The notes: generated from the letters alone by a model not told the origin. Positions 27,363 to 36,071 are shown, numbered from the stretch's first letter. The stretch: DNA of 64,000 bases from Neoroseomonas lacus (GCF_014644535.1 NZ_BMKW01000001.1:186001-250000), one strand, 5' to 3'. Numbers and translations: made by a program.

Positions 27363-28549
27363 TGACCCGTCCCTTCGAAGGTATCCGCATCATCGATGCA
27401 ACGCATGTGCTGGCCGGGCCCTTCGCGGCCTATCAGCTCGCATTGCTTGGCGCCGAGGTCATCAAGGTCGAACACCCCGAGGACCCGGACCAGAGCCGCG
27501 GCAGCGGCGGCGACTGGGACCTCAACCGCGCCGGGATGGGCACGTATTTCCTCACCCAGGGGTCGAACAAGCGGTCCCTGACGCTCGACCTCAAGCAGGA
27601 GGCGGCGCGCGAGGTGTTCCGCAAGCTCGTCGCCGAGGCCGATGTGCTGGTGGAGAATTACCGGCCCGGTGCGTTCGAGGCGCTGGGGTTGGGGTATGAG
27701 GCGCTGTCGGCGCTGAATCCACGGCTGATCTATTGCTCGATTTCCGCCTTCGGGCAGACCGGGCCGCGCGGCGGGCAGACCGCCTATGACCATGTCATCC
27801 AGGCGACCTCGGGCATCATGGCCTGCACCGGCACGCCGGAGGTGAATCCGGTGAAGCTCGGCGCACCGGCGATCGACTATGCGACCGGCACGATGGGGGC
27901 CTTCGCGCTGTCGGCGGCGCTGTTCCAACGGGAACGCACCGGACGCGGCCAGCGCATCGACCTCGCCATGCTGGATGTGGCGATGATGATGATGGCCTCA
28001 CACGTCACGGCGCATTCGCGCACCGGCAAATCGGCCAGGCCGCGCGGCAACGAGCATGAATACGCGACCAACTCCGCCTATGCGACGAAGGACGGGATGG
28101 TGATGCTCGGCGCCTCCAATCTGCGCCAGCAGAAGCGGCTATGGACGGCGCTCGGCCGGCCCGAGATGGCCAAGGCGACGAATGAGGAGCGCGTTGCCGG
28201 CCGCGCCGCTGAGGCCGCGGTGCTGCGCGAGATCCTGGCCACCCGCACCGCCGATGAGTGGGAGGTCTTCCTGCAATCGCGCCACGTTCCCGCCGGCCGC
28301 GTGCGCCGGATGGACGAGGCGCTGGCCGACCCGCAACTCGCCGCGCGCGGCCTGACGCATCGCTTCGCGGAAGCGGAGGGCGTCGCCGGTCCCTTCAGCG
28401 TGCCGGTCGCCGCCTTCGGCTTCGCCCACGGCGGGCCGCGCGTCGATGCGCCGCCGCGCCCGCTCGGCGCGGACAGCGATGCCATCCTTGCCGAACTCGG
28501 CTACGACGATGCGGCGCGTGCCGCCCTGCGCCGCAGCGGCGCGGTCTGA
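27362..28549 (+). CDS. CaiB/BaiF CoA-transferase family protein (second)
   Basis: This 395-residue class III CoA-transferase has FEGIRIIDATHVLAGPFAAY, GAEVIKVEHP, NKRSLTLDLKQEAA and VENYRPGAFEALGLGYEAL. The catalytic Asp is in PAIDYATG (about residue 172). It belongs to a different subgroup from the enzyme at 25189, closer to formyl-CoA and oxalate-type or succinyl-CoA-dependent transferases. It is coupled to the upstream Bug gene by a one-base overlap. The VOC gene follows after 19 bases. Confidence 0.9.
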   Translation: MTRPFEGIRIIDATHVLAGPFAAYQLALLGAEVIKVEHPEDPDQSRGSGGDWDLNRAGMGTYFLTQGSNKRSLTLDLKQEAAREVFRKLVAEADVLVENYRPGAFEALGLGYEALSALNPRLIYCSISAFGQTGPRGGQTAYDHVIQATSGIMACTGTPEVNPVKLGAPAIDYATGTMGAFALSAALFQRERTGRGQRIDLAMLDVAMMMMASHVTAHSRTGKSARPRGNEHEYATNSAYATKDGMVMLGASNLRQQKRLWTALGRPEMAKATNEERVAGRAAEAAVLREILATRTADEWEVFLQSRHVPAGRVRRMDEALADPQLAARGLTHRFAEAEGVAGPFSVPVAAFGFAHGGPRVDAPPRPLGADSDAILAELGYDDAARAALRRSGAV

Positions 28550-28568
28550 TCCCCCAGGAGCGAGCCCC

Positions 28569-28943
28569 ATGGCGACATTCACCTTCGATCACATCCACCT
28601 GCGCAGCCCCGACATGGAGGCGACCGCCGCCTTCTACGAACGCGTCTTCGGTGTCGAGCTGAAGCGCAGCGCGCAGCGGATCGACTTCAATCTCGGTGGG
28701 CAGCCGGTCTTCGTCTCGCCGATCACGGATACGACGACGGGGGATGCGCCCTCGGCGCCCTATCGCGGGCTGGAGCATATCGGCCTCGCCGTGACCGGCA
28801 TCGATGCCGTGGTCGCCGAGCTGAAGGCGAAGGGCGTGACCTTCACCATGGAGCCGAACACCATTCGGCCGGGCGTGCGCATCGCCTTCCTGCGCGGGCC
28901 GGAGAACATCTCGATCGAATTGCTCGAACGGAGCGCCGCCTGA
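28569..28943 (+). CDS. VOC (glyoxalase/dioxygenase) superfamily protein
   Basis: This 124-residue single-module pair VOC protein starts FTFDHIHLRSPDMEATAAFY, with a metal-ligand His in DHIHLR, and has LEHIGLAVTGIDAVVAEL and a C-terminal ISIELLE with the last Glu ligand. The layout fits methylmalonyl-CoA epimerase or lactoylglutathione lyase-like enzymes. AGGAG precedes the ATG. Its context, between CoA-transferase and oxidoreductase genes, would suit an epimerase, but the substrate is not clear. Its stop codon overlaps the proposed CTG start of the next gene. Confidence 0.82.
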   Translation: MATFTFDHIHLRSPDMEATAAFYERVFGVELKRSAQRIDFNLGGQPVFVSPITDTTTGDAPSAPYRGLEHIGLAVTGIDAVVAELKAKGVTFTMEPNTIRPGVRIAFLRGPENISIELLERSAA

Positions 28944-30127
28944 CCGTCGCGGTCATCGGCGCCGGCCCCGCGGGGCTGATGGCGGCGGAGGCGGCGGCGG
29001 AGGCCGGTGCGTCCGTCACCGTCTTCGACCACATGCCCTCCCCCGCGCGGAAGCTGCTGATCGCCGGGCGGGGCGGGTTGAACCTGACGCATTCCGAACC
29101 GCTTGAGCGCTTTCTTGATCGCTACGGCACGGCGCGGGGACGGCTTGCGGCGGCGATCCGCGCCTTTCCACCCGAGGCGCTGGTCGCTTGGTGCGAGGGA
29201 CTGGGGCAGCCGACCTTCACCGGCAGTTCGGGCCGCGTCTTTCCCAAGGCGATGAAGTCGTCGCCGCTGTTGCGCGCCTGGCTGGCGCGGCTGGCGGGGC
29301 GCGGTGTCACCTTGCGCACGCGGCATCGGTGGCTGGGGTTTGCCGCGGATGGTGCGCTGCGTTTCGCGACGCCCGAAGGCGAGCATCTGGAACGCCCGCG
29401 CGCGACGGTGCTGGCGCTGGGCGGCGCGTCCTGGCCGCGGCTGGGCTCGGATGGCGGCTGGGTGTCGTTGCTGGCGGATTGCGCGATCGCACCGCTGCGG
29501 CCGTCCAATATGGGCTTTGCGGTGGCGTGGTCGGGGGCGTTACGCGCGCGTTTCGCCGGGACGCCACTGAAGCGGATCGCGCTGAGCTTCGACGGCACGA
29601 CGGTACGCGGCGAAGCGGTGGTGACGGAACGCGGCATCGAAGGCGGAGCGGTCTATGCGCTGTCGGCGGCGCTGCGCGACGCCATCGCGGCGATGGGCGA
29701 GGCGACTCTGCTGGTCGATTTGCGGCCGGACGTGGCGCGCGAGGAATTGGCGCGCAGACTTGGCGGGCGGCCGGGTGCGGTGACGCTGTCCAACCATCTG
29801 CGCCGCGCGGGCGGGCTGGCGCCGGTTGCCATCGCGCTGGTGCAGGAAGCGCTGCATGCGGGGGCGGCGCGCGATGACCTCGCGGCGCTGGTGAAGGCCG
29901 TGCCGGTGCGGCTGACCGCGCCCTTCGCCATCGAACGCGCCATCTCCTCCGCCGGTGGGCTGGCCTGGAGCGAGGTAGACGAAAGCTTCATGCTGACACG
30001 CCACCCCGGCGTCTTCGCCTGCGGCGAGATGCTGGATTGGGAAGCGCCGACCGGCGGCTATCTGCTGCAGGCCTGTTTCGCGACAGGCCGCGCGGCGGGG
30101 CGCGCCGCGGCGGCCTTCGCGCGCTAA
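28940..30127 (+). CDS. BaiN/HI0933-like NAD(P)/FAD-dependent oxidoreductase, probable CTG start
   Basis: This flavoprotein of about 395 residues has the dinucleotide-binding motif TVAVIGAGPAGLMAAE, then ARKLLIAGRGGLNLTH and a C-terminal VFACGEMLDWEAPTGGYLLQ, which mark the HI0933/BaiN family. The first in-frame ATG (28979) lies after the glycine motif and would destroy the FAD site, and no ATG, GTG or TTG lies close upstream. The CTG at 28940 overlaps the VOC stop as CTGA and has GGAG six bases before it, so it is the likely start. The end overlaps the convergent amidohydrolase stop by four bases. Confidence 0.82.
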   Translation: MTVAVIGAGPAGLMAAEAAAEAGASVTVFDHMPSPARKLLIAGRGGLNLTHSEPLERFLDRYGTARGRLAAAIRAFPPEALVAWCEGLGQPTFTGSSGRVFPKAMKSSPLLRAWLARLAGRGVTLRTRHRWLGFAADGALRFATPEGEHLERPRATVLALGGASWPRLGSDGGWVSLLADCAIAPLRPSNMGFAVAWSGALRARFAGTPLKRIALSFDGTTVRGEAVVTERGIEGGAVYALSAALRDAIAAMGEATLLVDLRPDVAREELARRLGGRPGAVTLSNHLRRAGGLAPVAIALVQEALHAGAARDDLAALVKAVPVRLTAPFAIERAISSAGGLAWSEVDESFMLTRHPGVFACGEMLDWEAPTGGYLLQACFATGRAAGRAAAAFAR

Positions 30128-31725
30128 AGGCGCTCGCCCGCGCCGATACCCTCGAACGGCGTCGGCACGCACCATTCCTCACCGCGCGCAGTGGTGGCGT
30201 ATTCGGGCCAGCGCAGGTCGACCGGCGGAACGAAGTCCTTTTCCAGCAGCGGCGCGACCCAGTCAGACCCGCCCATGCCGCCGCCCGTGCGCTGGCGCCA
30301 TTCGGCCTGCGCGGCGTCAAGCAGGCCGGGCTTGGCGGCGAGGTCCACCAGCGTCAGCGCCATCGTCTTTGCCGCGACGAACATGCCCGGGTCGATCGCC
30401 GCCGGCAGGCCGCCGAGCGCGTTGTAGGACCACATCGGGTAGTCGAAATTTCCATCGGGCACGCGTAGCCGGGGCCGCGCGGTGAGCAGCCGCACCGTCG
30501 GGCAGTGCCAGCAGAATTCGACGTAATCATCGGCCGAGAGATGCATCTGCCAAGGCGGCAGGAAGTGGCGCATGCCGGCTTCGAAATCGGCCGGCGTCGT
30601 CAGCGTCGTATTGGCAGCGGCGAAGGGGTCATCCATCGGCGTGAGGCCGAGCCCCTGCTGGATCTCGCGCGCGAAGACCTTGGCGGCGGCGGGGTATGCC
30701 GGCGGGCCGACCTCCTGGAGGTTCGCCCAGGTCGCTTCGGTCAGCACGGTGTTGGCGAGGCCGACACGCGTCTTGGTCACCCAGCGCCAATGGGCTGTGC
30801 AGGCAGTCGCGGCGGCTGCGGAGCGCGCATTGGCCATCAGCACATTGGCGATCTGCTGCGCCATCGGCAGCGAGGGCGTGCGCCAGGAATACTGGATCTG
30901 GGTGAAGCGCGGCGCGAGGTTGTCTGACGTCGCATCGCCGCCATGCATGATGAACTCGTTCAGCGTCCAGGCGCCGGCGTGGGGGAACATTGCCTCCTTG
31001 GTGTATTTCGTCGTCGTGTACATCAGGCACAGCGCGTCGGTCGCACCCGGCGCGCGGGCGGCGGCGTGGCCAACATCACGGATCGGCAGCAGGGATTTAT
31101 CGATCCAGGATTCCGGGCTGTCGCAGGTGAAGGTGACGATGCAGGACCAGTAGGCGCCAAACTGGGTCTCTGCCGTGACGGTGTTCTGCATGTGCGGGTG
31201 ATAGACGACAGCGGCATCCAGCCCGTCGTAATACCCCTTCGCCGCATGGACGGGCTTGGAGCCGCAGACCTTCTCGGCCGGTTCGCCGAACAGCACGAGC
31301 CGGCCCGGCGTGCCGGTCGCTTCCAGCGCGGCCTTGGTCGCGAGGATCGAGGTCAGCGCCGCGGTGCCGAGGGAGGAATGCGGGTCGGTGTGCCCGGCCG
31401 CGTAGGGGTGCATCCCGGCGCGCGGCTCCCGGCGTGGCACCACCGCCTGGCAGTTGCCGGGCACCGCATCGTATTCCGAGAATGACGCCAGAACCGGCCC
31501 GGAACGGCCCCAACGCGCGCAGAAGGCGGTGGGCATGCCGCCGGAACCGGCCTCGACCTCAAAGCCCTCGGCGCGCAGCAGCTCGACATAGGCGGCGGAT
31601 GATTTGTATTCGCGCCAGGCCGGCTCGGCGAAATGCCAGATGCGCTCGTTGAAGGCGGACATCCGCGATTCATTCGCGGTGATCCAGTCGAGCGCGCTGC
31701 GGCGCAAGGCAGAAAGGTCGGTCAT
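30124..31725 (-). CDS. M20 peptidase / AbgB-like amidohydrolase with altered metal motif
   Basis: This 533-residue protein matches the AbgB (p-aminobenzoyl-glutamate hydrolase) branch of M20 enzymes. The N-terminal helix (IWHFAEPAWREYKSS) and FSEYDAVPGNCQAV are typical. The usual GHACGHN motif reads GHTDPHSS, and the AEE motif reads EPAEK, so a Cys ligand is replaced by Asp and the second Glu by Lys. The enzyme may use different metal chemistry or be partly inactive. Its stop codon overlaps that of the convergent flavoprotein (CTAA). It is first in its direction among catabolic genes only by position. Confidence 0.8.
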   Translation of the reverse strand: MTDLSALRRSALDWITANESRMSAFNERIWHFAEPAWREYKSSAAYVELLRAEGFEVEAGSGGMPTAFCARWGRSGPVLASFSEYDAVPGNCQAVVPRREPRAGMHPYAAGHTDPHSSLGTAALTSILATKAALEATGTPGRLVLFGEPAEKVCGSKPVHAAKGYYDGLDAAVVYHPHMQNTVTAETQFGAYWSCIVTFTCDSPESWIDKSLLPIRDVGHAAARAPGATDALCLMYTTTKYTKEAMFPHAGAWTLNEFIMHGGDATSDNLAPRFTQIQYSWRTPSLPMAQQIANVLMANARSAAAATACTAHWRWVTKTRVGLANTVLTEATWANLQEVGPPAYPAAAKVFAREIQQGLGLTPMDDPFAAANTTLTTPADFEAGMRHFLPPWQMHLSADDYVEFCWHCPTVRLLTARPRLRVPDGNFDYPMWSYNALGGLPAAIDPGMFVAAKTMALTLVDLAAKPGLLDAAQAEWRQRTGGGMGGSDWVAPLLEKDFVPPVDLRWPEYATTARGEEWCVPTPFEGIGAGERL

Positions 31726-31767
31726 GCGGGGCCCTCGGTGGTTGGCCGCGTCATGATGCGACGGGCG

Positions 31768-32370
31768 TCAGCCCCGCGCCAGACGCCGGGCCACGAACTC
31801 CAGCCGGTCCTGGCCCCAGAAGATGTCGTCGCCGATCACGTAGCAGGGTGCGCCAAACACGCCGCGGTCGAGCGCCGCCTGGGTATCGGCCAGGCGCCGT
31901 TCCTGCCAGTGCGGATCGGAGCCGAGCGCCATGACTTTCTCGGCGTCCAGCCCGACATCGGCGATCAACGCGGCGAGCGTCGCCGGATCGGCGGGGTTCC
32001 TTTCCTCCTCCCACAGCGCCTTCAGCACGCGATGGGCGAGCGCGATGGCCGGTGCATCGCCCATCGCCTCGCGCAGCCCGATGACGCAGGCGGCGGCGGG
32101 GATTTCATTGTGCGGGAAATGCTTCGGATGAATCTTGATGGGGATGCCGAGCGTGTCGCGCCAGCGGGCCAGTTCCTGCAACCGATAGGCTTGGCGCTGC
32201 GGGGACCGCTTCGGCAGCGGCAGCCCGCCCGAGCCCGCGAAGATCGTGCCGAAATCGACCGGGAAGATGCGCAGCGTCGCGCCATGCTGCGCGGCCAGCG
32301 CCTCAATCCGTGCCGCGCCGAAATGCGTCCAGGGCGAGTTCAGCGAGGCGTAGTAGTCGATATGCGCCAT
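31768..32370 (-). CDS. 2-hydroxychromene-2-carboxylate isomerase / DsbA family oxidoreductase
   Basis: This 200-residue thioredoxin-fold protein resembles glutathione-dependent HCCA isomerases of the DsbA/kappa-GST family. It starts IDYYASLNSPWTHFG, with the catalytic Ser-Pro in place of a CxxC. It has the PKHFPHNEIPAA region and ends GAPCYVIGDDIFWGQDRLEF with the cis-Pro strand. HCCA isomerase acts in naphthalene and related aromatic degradation, but many relatives have other substrates. It lies six bases downstream of the CoA-transferase B gene, in the same operon. Confidence 0.85.
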   Translation of the reverse strand: MAHIDYYASLNSPWTHFGAARIEALAAQHGATLRIFPVDFGTIFAGSGGLPLPKRSPQRQAYRLQELARWRDTLGIPIKIHPKHFPHNEIPAAACVIGLREAMGDAPAIALAHRVLKALWEEERNPADPATLAALIADVGLDAEKVMALGSDPHWQERRLADTQAALDRGVFGAPCYVIGDDIFWGQDRLEFVARRLARG

Positions 32371-32375
32371 GCGAC

Positions 32376-33005
32376 TTACTCCGTAACCGGAGCGGCGGTG
32401 GCGGCGCGGACCTCGTCCAGCGTCACGCCCGGCGCGAGGTCCCGCACCGCGAAGGCGGTGCCGGTGGGCGCGAACAGGCCGAGATCCGTCGCCACCAACT
32501 TTACCACGCCGCGCGCGGTGATCGGCAGCGAGCAGGTAGCGAGCAGCCGTGGCGAGCCGTCGCGCGTACGGTGTTCCATCATCAGGTAGACGTTCTTCGC
32601 ACTGGCCGCGAGGTCCATCGCGCCGCCGATGACGCCGCCCTTGGACCCCTTCACCTTCCAATTGGCGAAGTCGCCATTCGCCGCGGCCTCATAGCTGCCA
32701 AGCACGGTGACATCGATGCGCCCGCCACGGATCAGCGCGAAGCTGTCGGCGTGGTCGACAATGGCGGCACCAGGGTTGAGGGTGACATAGCGGCGGCTGG
32801 CGTCGACCAGGTGGATGTCCTCCTGCCCCTCGGGCGCCACGGGACCGAAGCCGATGACGCCGTTCTCGGCGTGGAAGAACACCTCGCGGTCACCGAGCGG
32901 CACATCCGTGATCAGTGTCGGCATGCCGACGCCGAGATTGACGATCCAGCCGTCCTGGAATTCGCGCGCCAGGCGTTCGGCGATCTGTGTGCGGGACCAG
33001 GGCAT
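32376..33005 (-). CDS. 3-oxoacid CoA-transferase family, subunit B
   Basis: This 209-residue class I CoA-transferase beta subunit has NLGVGMPTLITD and the catalytic glutamate in HAENGVIGFGP. The later NWKVKGSKGGVIGGAMDLA is typical of ScoB/PcaJ-type subunits. The start overlaps the subunit A stop by one base (TGATG), giving translational coupling for a 1:1 complex. The enzyme probably activates a 3-oxo acid or similar acid with CoA from succinyl-CoA or acetyl-CoA. Confidence 0.92.
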   Translation of the reverse strand: MPWSRTQIAERLAREFQDGWIVNLGVGMPTLITDVPLGDREVFFHAENGVIGFGPVAPEGQEDIHLVDASRRYVTLNPGAAIVDHADSFALIRGGRIDVTVLGSYEAAANGDFANWKVKGSKGGVIGGAMDLAASAKNVYLMMEHRTRDGSPRLLATCSLPITARGVVKLVATDLGLFAPTGTAFAVRDLAPGVTLDEVRAATAAPVTE

Positions 33006-33739
33006 CAGCGGGTCTCCTTCAGCGACGGCCAGATCGCCGCGGGCGCGGGCGGGATGTGCACCAGGCGATGGACCAGGATGCCGGGGGTGTGGACGTCGTC
33101 CGGGTCGATGGCGCCGGCAGGGAGGATGGGCTCCTCGACCTCGACGATCACCAGCTTGGAGGCCATCGCCATGATCGGGCCGAAATTGCGCTGGGCGCGG
33201 CGGAAGCGGAGGTTGCCCGCCTCATCGGCCTGGTAGCAGCGCAGCAGCGCGACATCGCAGGGCAGCGCGTATTCCAGCAGGTACTCGCGGCCGTTGATCA
33301 TGCGCGTCTCGCGGCCCTCGGCGAGCTCGGTGCCGACCGCCGTGGGCGTATAGAAGGCGGGAATGCCGGCGCCGGCGGCGCGCAGGCGCTCGGCCAGCGT
33401 GCCCTGCGGGACGGTCTCCGCATCGACCTCGCCGCGCTCGTAATACGGGGTGAAGGGAAGCACGTCCGAGGCACGCGGCGCGGCGGTGAAGGAGCAGATC
33501 ACCTTCGCCACCTGGCCGTTTTCCACCAGCATGCCGATGTCCGGATTGCGCGGCTTGCGCGGACCACCGGTGGTGTTGCCGACGCAGACCAGCCGTTTGG
33601 CCCCCTGCCGCAGCAGCGCCGCCGTCAGGTTGAAGGGTGAGCCCGGCAGCGCGAAGCCGCCAAAGGCGATCGTCGAGCCGTCCTGTATGCCGGCCACCGC
33701 CGCGTCGAAATCCGCCACGACCTTGCTGCGTCGCGCCAT
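33005..33739 (-). CDS. 3-oxoacid CoA-transferase family, subunit A
   Basis: This 244-residue alpha subunit has IQDGSTIAFGGFALPGSPF near the N-terminus, the CVGNTTGG loop, IPAFYTPTAVGTELAEG and the C-terminal FRRAQRNFGPIMAMASK. It forms the CoA-binding half with subunit B directly downstream. It is the first gene of the operon that continues through subunit B, the DsbA-type isomerase and possibly the M20-type enzyme. The substrate cannot be read from sequence. Confidence 0.92.
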   Translation of the reverse strand: MARRSKVVADFDAAVAGIQDGSTIAFGGFALPGSPFNLTAALLRQGAKRLVCVGNTTGGPRKPRNPDIGMLVENGQVAKVICSFTAAPRASDVLPFTPYYERGEVDAETVPQGTLAERLRAAGAGIPAFYTPTAVGTELAEGRETRMINGREYLLEYALPCDVALLRCYQADEAGNLRFRRAQRNFGPIMAMASKLVIVEVEEPILPAGAIDPDDVHTPGILVHRLVHIPPAPAAIWPSLKETR

Positions 33740-33934
33740 CGCATCGTTCCCTTACCCTTTCCGCCATGGTCCGGCGGCTGGGCGACGATGTCCAGAGGGG
33801 CGGCGGTAATCACTTTCGCAGTGAGGCGCGCGCGGGGGCTGGCGCGTGGAGAAAGTTCTAGTTAAGAAATTTATGCCAAAATGGCCTCGGGCGCGCTGAT
33901 GGCGGCGCCCACCACCGCATCGCGGGAGTGGCTT

Positions 33935-34324
33935 ATGGCAGGCGGTGGGGCTGACAAGCCCCTCATGCGTATCAATGGCATCGGTGGACGCATCAGTGTC
34001 TATGAGGACCGCGTGGTCCTCCAGCGTCGGGGCATCTTCTTCACCCTGGTCAACCTGGCCTTTCATCTCGAACGCGAGATGGAAAGCGAGATTGTGCTGA
34101 GCAGCCTGACCGCCGTGCATTTCGTGCGCTCCTTGCTGTTCGTGCAATTCATCCGCTTCAGCTACGCCGGCTGCCCGCAGCCGAGTGGCCACTACCTTCG
34201 CGATGCCTTTGCAGAGAACGCCTTCATGCTCAGCCTTTTCGACAATCGCCGCCTGGTGGCCTTGCTCCACTGCGTCTCGGCGGCCGCGCTTCGGTCCGGA
34301 GCGCGCCTGGCGGACCGCGCATGA
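33935..34324 (+). CDS. Small PH-like domain protein (unrecognised)
   Basis: This protein of about 129 residues has a single probable beta-rich domain beginning NGIGGRISVYEDRVVLQRRG, a pattern like bacterial PH-type or DUF4429-type domains in which an edge strand carries a hydrophobic turn. GGGAG lies six bases before the ATG at 33935; longer in-frame starts at 33881 and 33899 have weaker sites. Its stop overlaps the mlaA start by four bases (ATGA), so the two are coupled. It may assist lipid-related envelope functions, but that is inference only. Confidence 0.55.
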   Translation: MAGGGADKPLMRINGIGGRISVYEDRVVLQRRGIFFTLVNLAFHLEREMESEIVLSSLTAVHFVRSLLFVQFIRFSYAGCPQPSGHYLRDAFAENAFMLSLFDNRRLVALLHCVSAAALRSGARLADRA

Positions 34325-35028
34325 GGGCGCTGACACGTGCCCTCGCCGTGGCACTGCTGCTCGCACCCATGCCAGCCCTGGCACAGGAGGAAGGCAGCTG
34401 GCGGGACCGCTTCAACCGGACTGTCTTCGCCCTGAATCACGACATCGAGGAAGCCGCGCTGGTGGTGCTCGACGCCGTGCCCGACTACCTCCGGCTGCCG
34501 TCATCGGTGCAGACCGGCTTGCTGAACATGCTGCACAACAGCGTCAATGAACCACTCAGCGCCATGGGCCATGCCATCGCCGGCCGCTACGACCTGGCAG
34601 GGCGGCAGATGCAGCGCGTCGGCATCAATCTCGTCGCCGGCTATGGCGGCTATGTGGACCGGGCGACCCAGCGCGGCATCGATGTGCCGTTGATCGATAT
34701 CGGCACCGCGCTTTGCGTGCGCGGGGTCGATGCCGGCCCCTTCTTCGTCCTGCCGGTGATGGGCCCGCGCACGACGCGCGATGGCCTGACCGATCTGACG
34801 GCGTCCAACGTCGTGATCTACGCGATGGTGATCCCGTTCGTCGGCATGGCGCCGTCAATCGGCATACTGATCGTCATCGAGGCGGTCAGCGACATCGCCG
34901 CACTCGCGATGGCGCGCAACTTCGACCCGGGGCGACCGACCGGGACGGATTTCGAAGCCGTGCGCGATGCCTATCTCGAACACCGGACTCGCCTTTGCGC
35001 CGAGGCGCAGGCCCGCGCGCCGGCGTAG
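34321..35028 (+). CDS. mlaA: MlaA (VacJ) family protein
   Basis: This 235-residue protein matches MlaA, the outer-membrane component that extracts mislocalised phospholipids in the Mla retrograde pathway. It has the FNRTVFALN start of the family domain, LNMLHNSVNEPLSAMGHAIA, INLVAGYGGYVDRAT and FFVLPVMGPRTTRDG. The signal peptide (about residues 1-22) ends ALAQE and has no lipobox Cys, unlike E. coli MlaA, so it may be a soluble or non-lipidated form. The rest of the Mla system is not in this window. Repeat copy B begins at the last base of its stop codon. Confidence 0.85.
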   Translation: MRALTRALAVALLLAPMPALAQEEGSWRDRFNRTVFALNHDIEEAALVVLDAVPDYLRLPSSVQTGLLNMLHNSVNEPLSAMGHAIAGRYDLAGRQMQRVGINLVAGYGGYVDRATQRGIDVPLIDIGTALCVRGVDAGPFFVLPVMGPRTTRDGLTDLTASNVVIYAMVIPFVGMAPSIGILIVIEAVSDIAALAMARNFDPGRPTGTDFEAVRDAYLEHRTRLCAEAQARAPA

Positions 35029-35129
35029 GGCGGATTCCGTTCGCCACACCTCGCGGAACCCGTTCCAGGCTGTTGTTTCTGCGAGCATCTCCGCCCGATC
35101 AGATGGTTCCACCTGATCGGGATGTGCTC
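35028..35129 (+). repeat. Dispersed palindromic repeat element, copy B
   Basis: This is an ungapped match to 3603-3704. Its hairpin is CCCGATCAGATGG, loop TT, CCACCTGATCGGG. Compared with copy A, the pair next to the loop is G-C instead of A-T, a compensatory change, while one position has a single mismatch. It lies between convergent mlaA and the carbonic-anhydrase-like gene, where it could also stop transcription. Confidence 0.8.
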
Positions 35130-35141
35130 AAGGCAGGCGCG

Positions 35142-36071
35142 TCAGGCCGGCACCGCCGTCAGGCGCCGGAACCAGCGCTCGGAACGGAACGGCCAGAACC
35201 CCTCGGCCCTCGGCTCCAGGCCGGCGGTCGAGGCAATACGCGCGGCGCGGGCCTTCGCGTCCTGTTCGCGTAGCGTGCCGCCGGACAGCCGGCGATACAG
35301 CCGCCCGGCCTCGCTCACATCCGCGCGCCCGACGCGCCCCCGTGCATCGGCGCGTGAAGCCAGGAAGACCGAGATGTCGCGCTCGGCCACGGCGCCGCTC
35401 GGCGCGCCGACTTCGCCACGGATGCGTCGCGCCTCATCGGCCGTCAGCCCATATTCGCGAATGCCGGTGGCGAGCAATTCGCGTTCCTGCGCCGCATCAG
35501 GCTGCGCACCCGGGGCGCTGCGCAGGCGCACGAGTTCGGCGAAGGCCTCAGGCTTGCGGTTCGGCGACGGCTCCGGCGTGGGCGGCATGACCACCTCAGC
35601 GCGCAACCCCTGCGGCGCGCAATGCAGGCAGGGCAGCGACTGCACCGCACCATCAAGCTCCATGAGCTTGATCTCGACCTCCATGTCGGGGTGGCGGCGG
35701 CGCACCTCGGCCGCGGCGCGATTCAGCAAGTCCGTATGCACCCGCAACTCGTCCGCCGGGTCGGCGGAGAGCTTGCGCCCCGCCCAGGCATTCACCGCGC
35801 CGCAATCACGGTGATTGAGGAAGGTCACCCGCCGAACGCCATGCAATTGACGCGACGCGGCGAGGTTTTCCCACAGCGCGGTGCCCCAGGCGGGCCGCGT
35901 CTCGTCCACCGCGGCCAACGCGGCGCCGCCGATACGCAGTTCGCTGTACCGCCCGGTGCGGCCGAGCATCTGCAACAAGGCCGAGGGCTCCTCGACGAAA
36001 CGCGGGTCGATGCAGGAGACGACGAAGGTATCGGCGACCGAGGGCGGCCGCGCATTCCGAGCAACGGTCAT
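35142..36071 (-). CDS. Beta-carbonic-anhydrase-like protein with unnamed C-terminal domain
   Basis: This 309-residue protein begins with a carbonic-anhydrase-like domain that keeps the zinc motif CxDxR (Cys20, Asp22, Arg24 in VVSCIDPRF) and HxxC (His87, Cys90 in NHRDCGA). After a proline-rich linker (about 175-190) comes a domain of about 110 residues (FAELVRL ... RGRVGRADVSEAGRLYRR ... RSERWFRRL) that recurs as the stand-alone protein at 39025-39459. I do not know this domain. The start overlaps the stop of the membrane-protein gene (ATGA). The carbonic anhydrase activity is plausible but unproven, because the fold also occurs in inactive relatives. Confidence 0.75.
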   Translation of the reverse strand: MTVARNARPPSVADTFVVSCIDPRFVEEPSALLQMLGRTGRYSELRIGGAALAAVDETRPAWGTALWENLAASRQLHGVRRVTFLNHRDCGAVNAWAGRKLSADPADELRVHTDLLNRAAAEVRRRHPDMEVEIKLMELDGAVQSLPCLHCAPQGLRAEVVMPPTPEPSPNRKPEAFAELVRLRSAPGAQPDAAQERELLATGIREYGLTADEARRIRGEVGAPSGAVAERDISVFLASRADARGRVGRADVSEAGRLYRRLSGGTLREQDAKARAARIASTAGLEPRAEGFWPFRSERWFRRLTAVPA

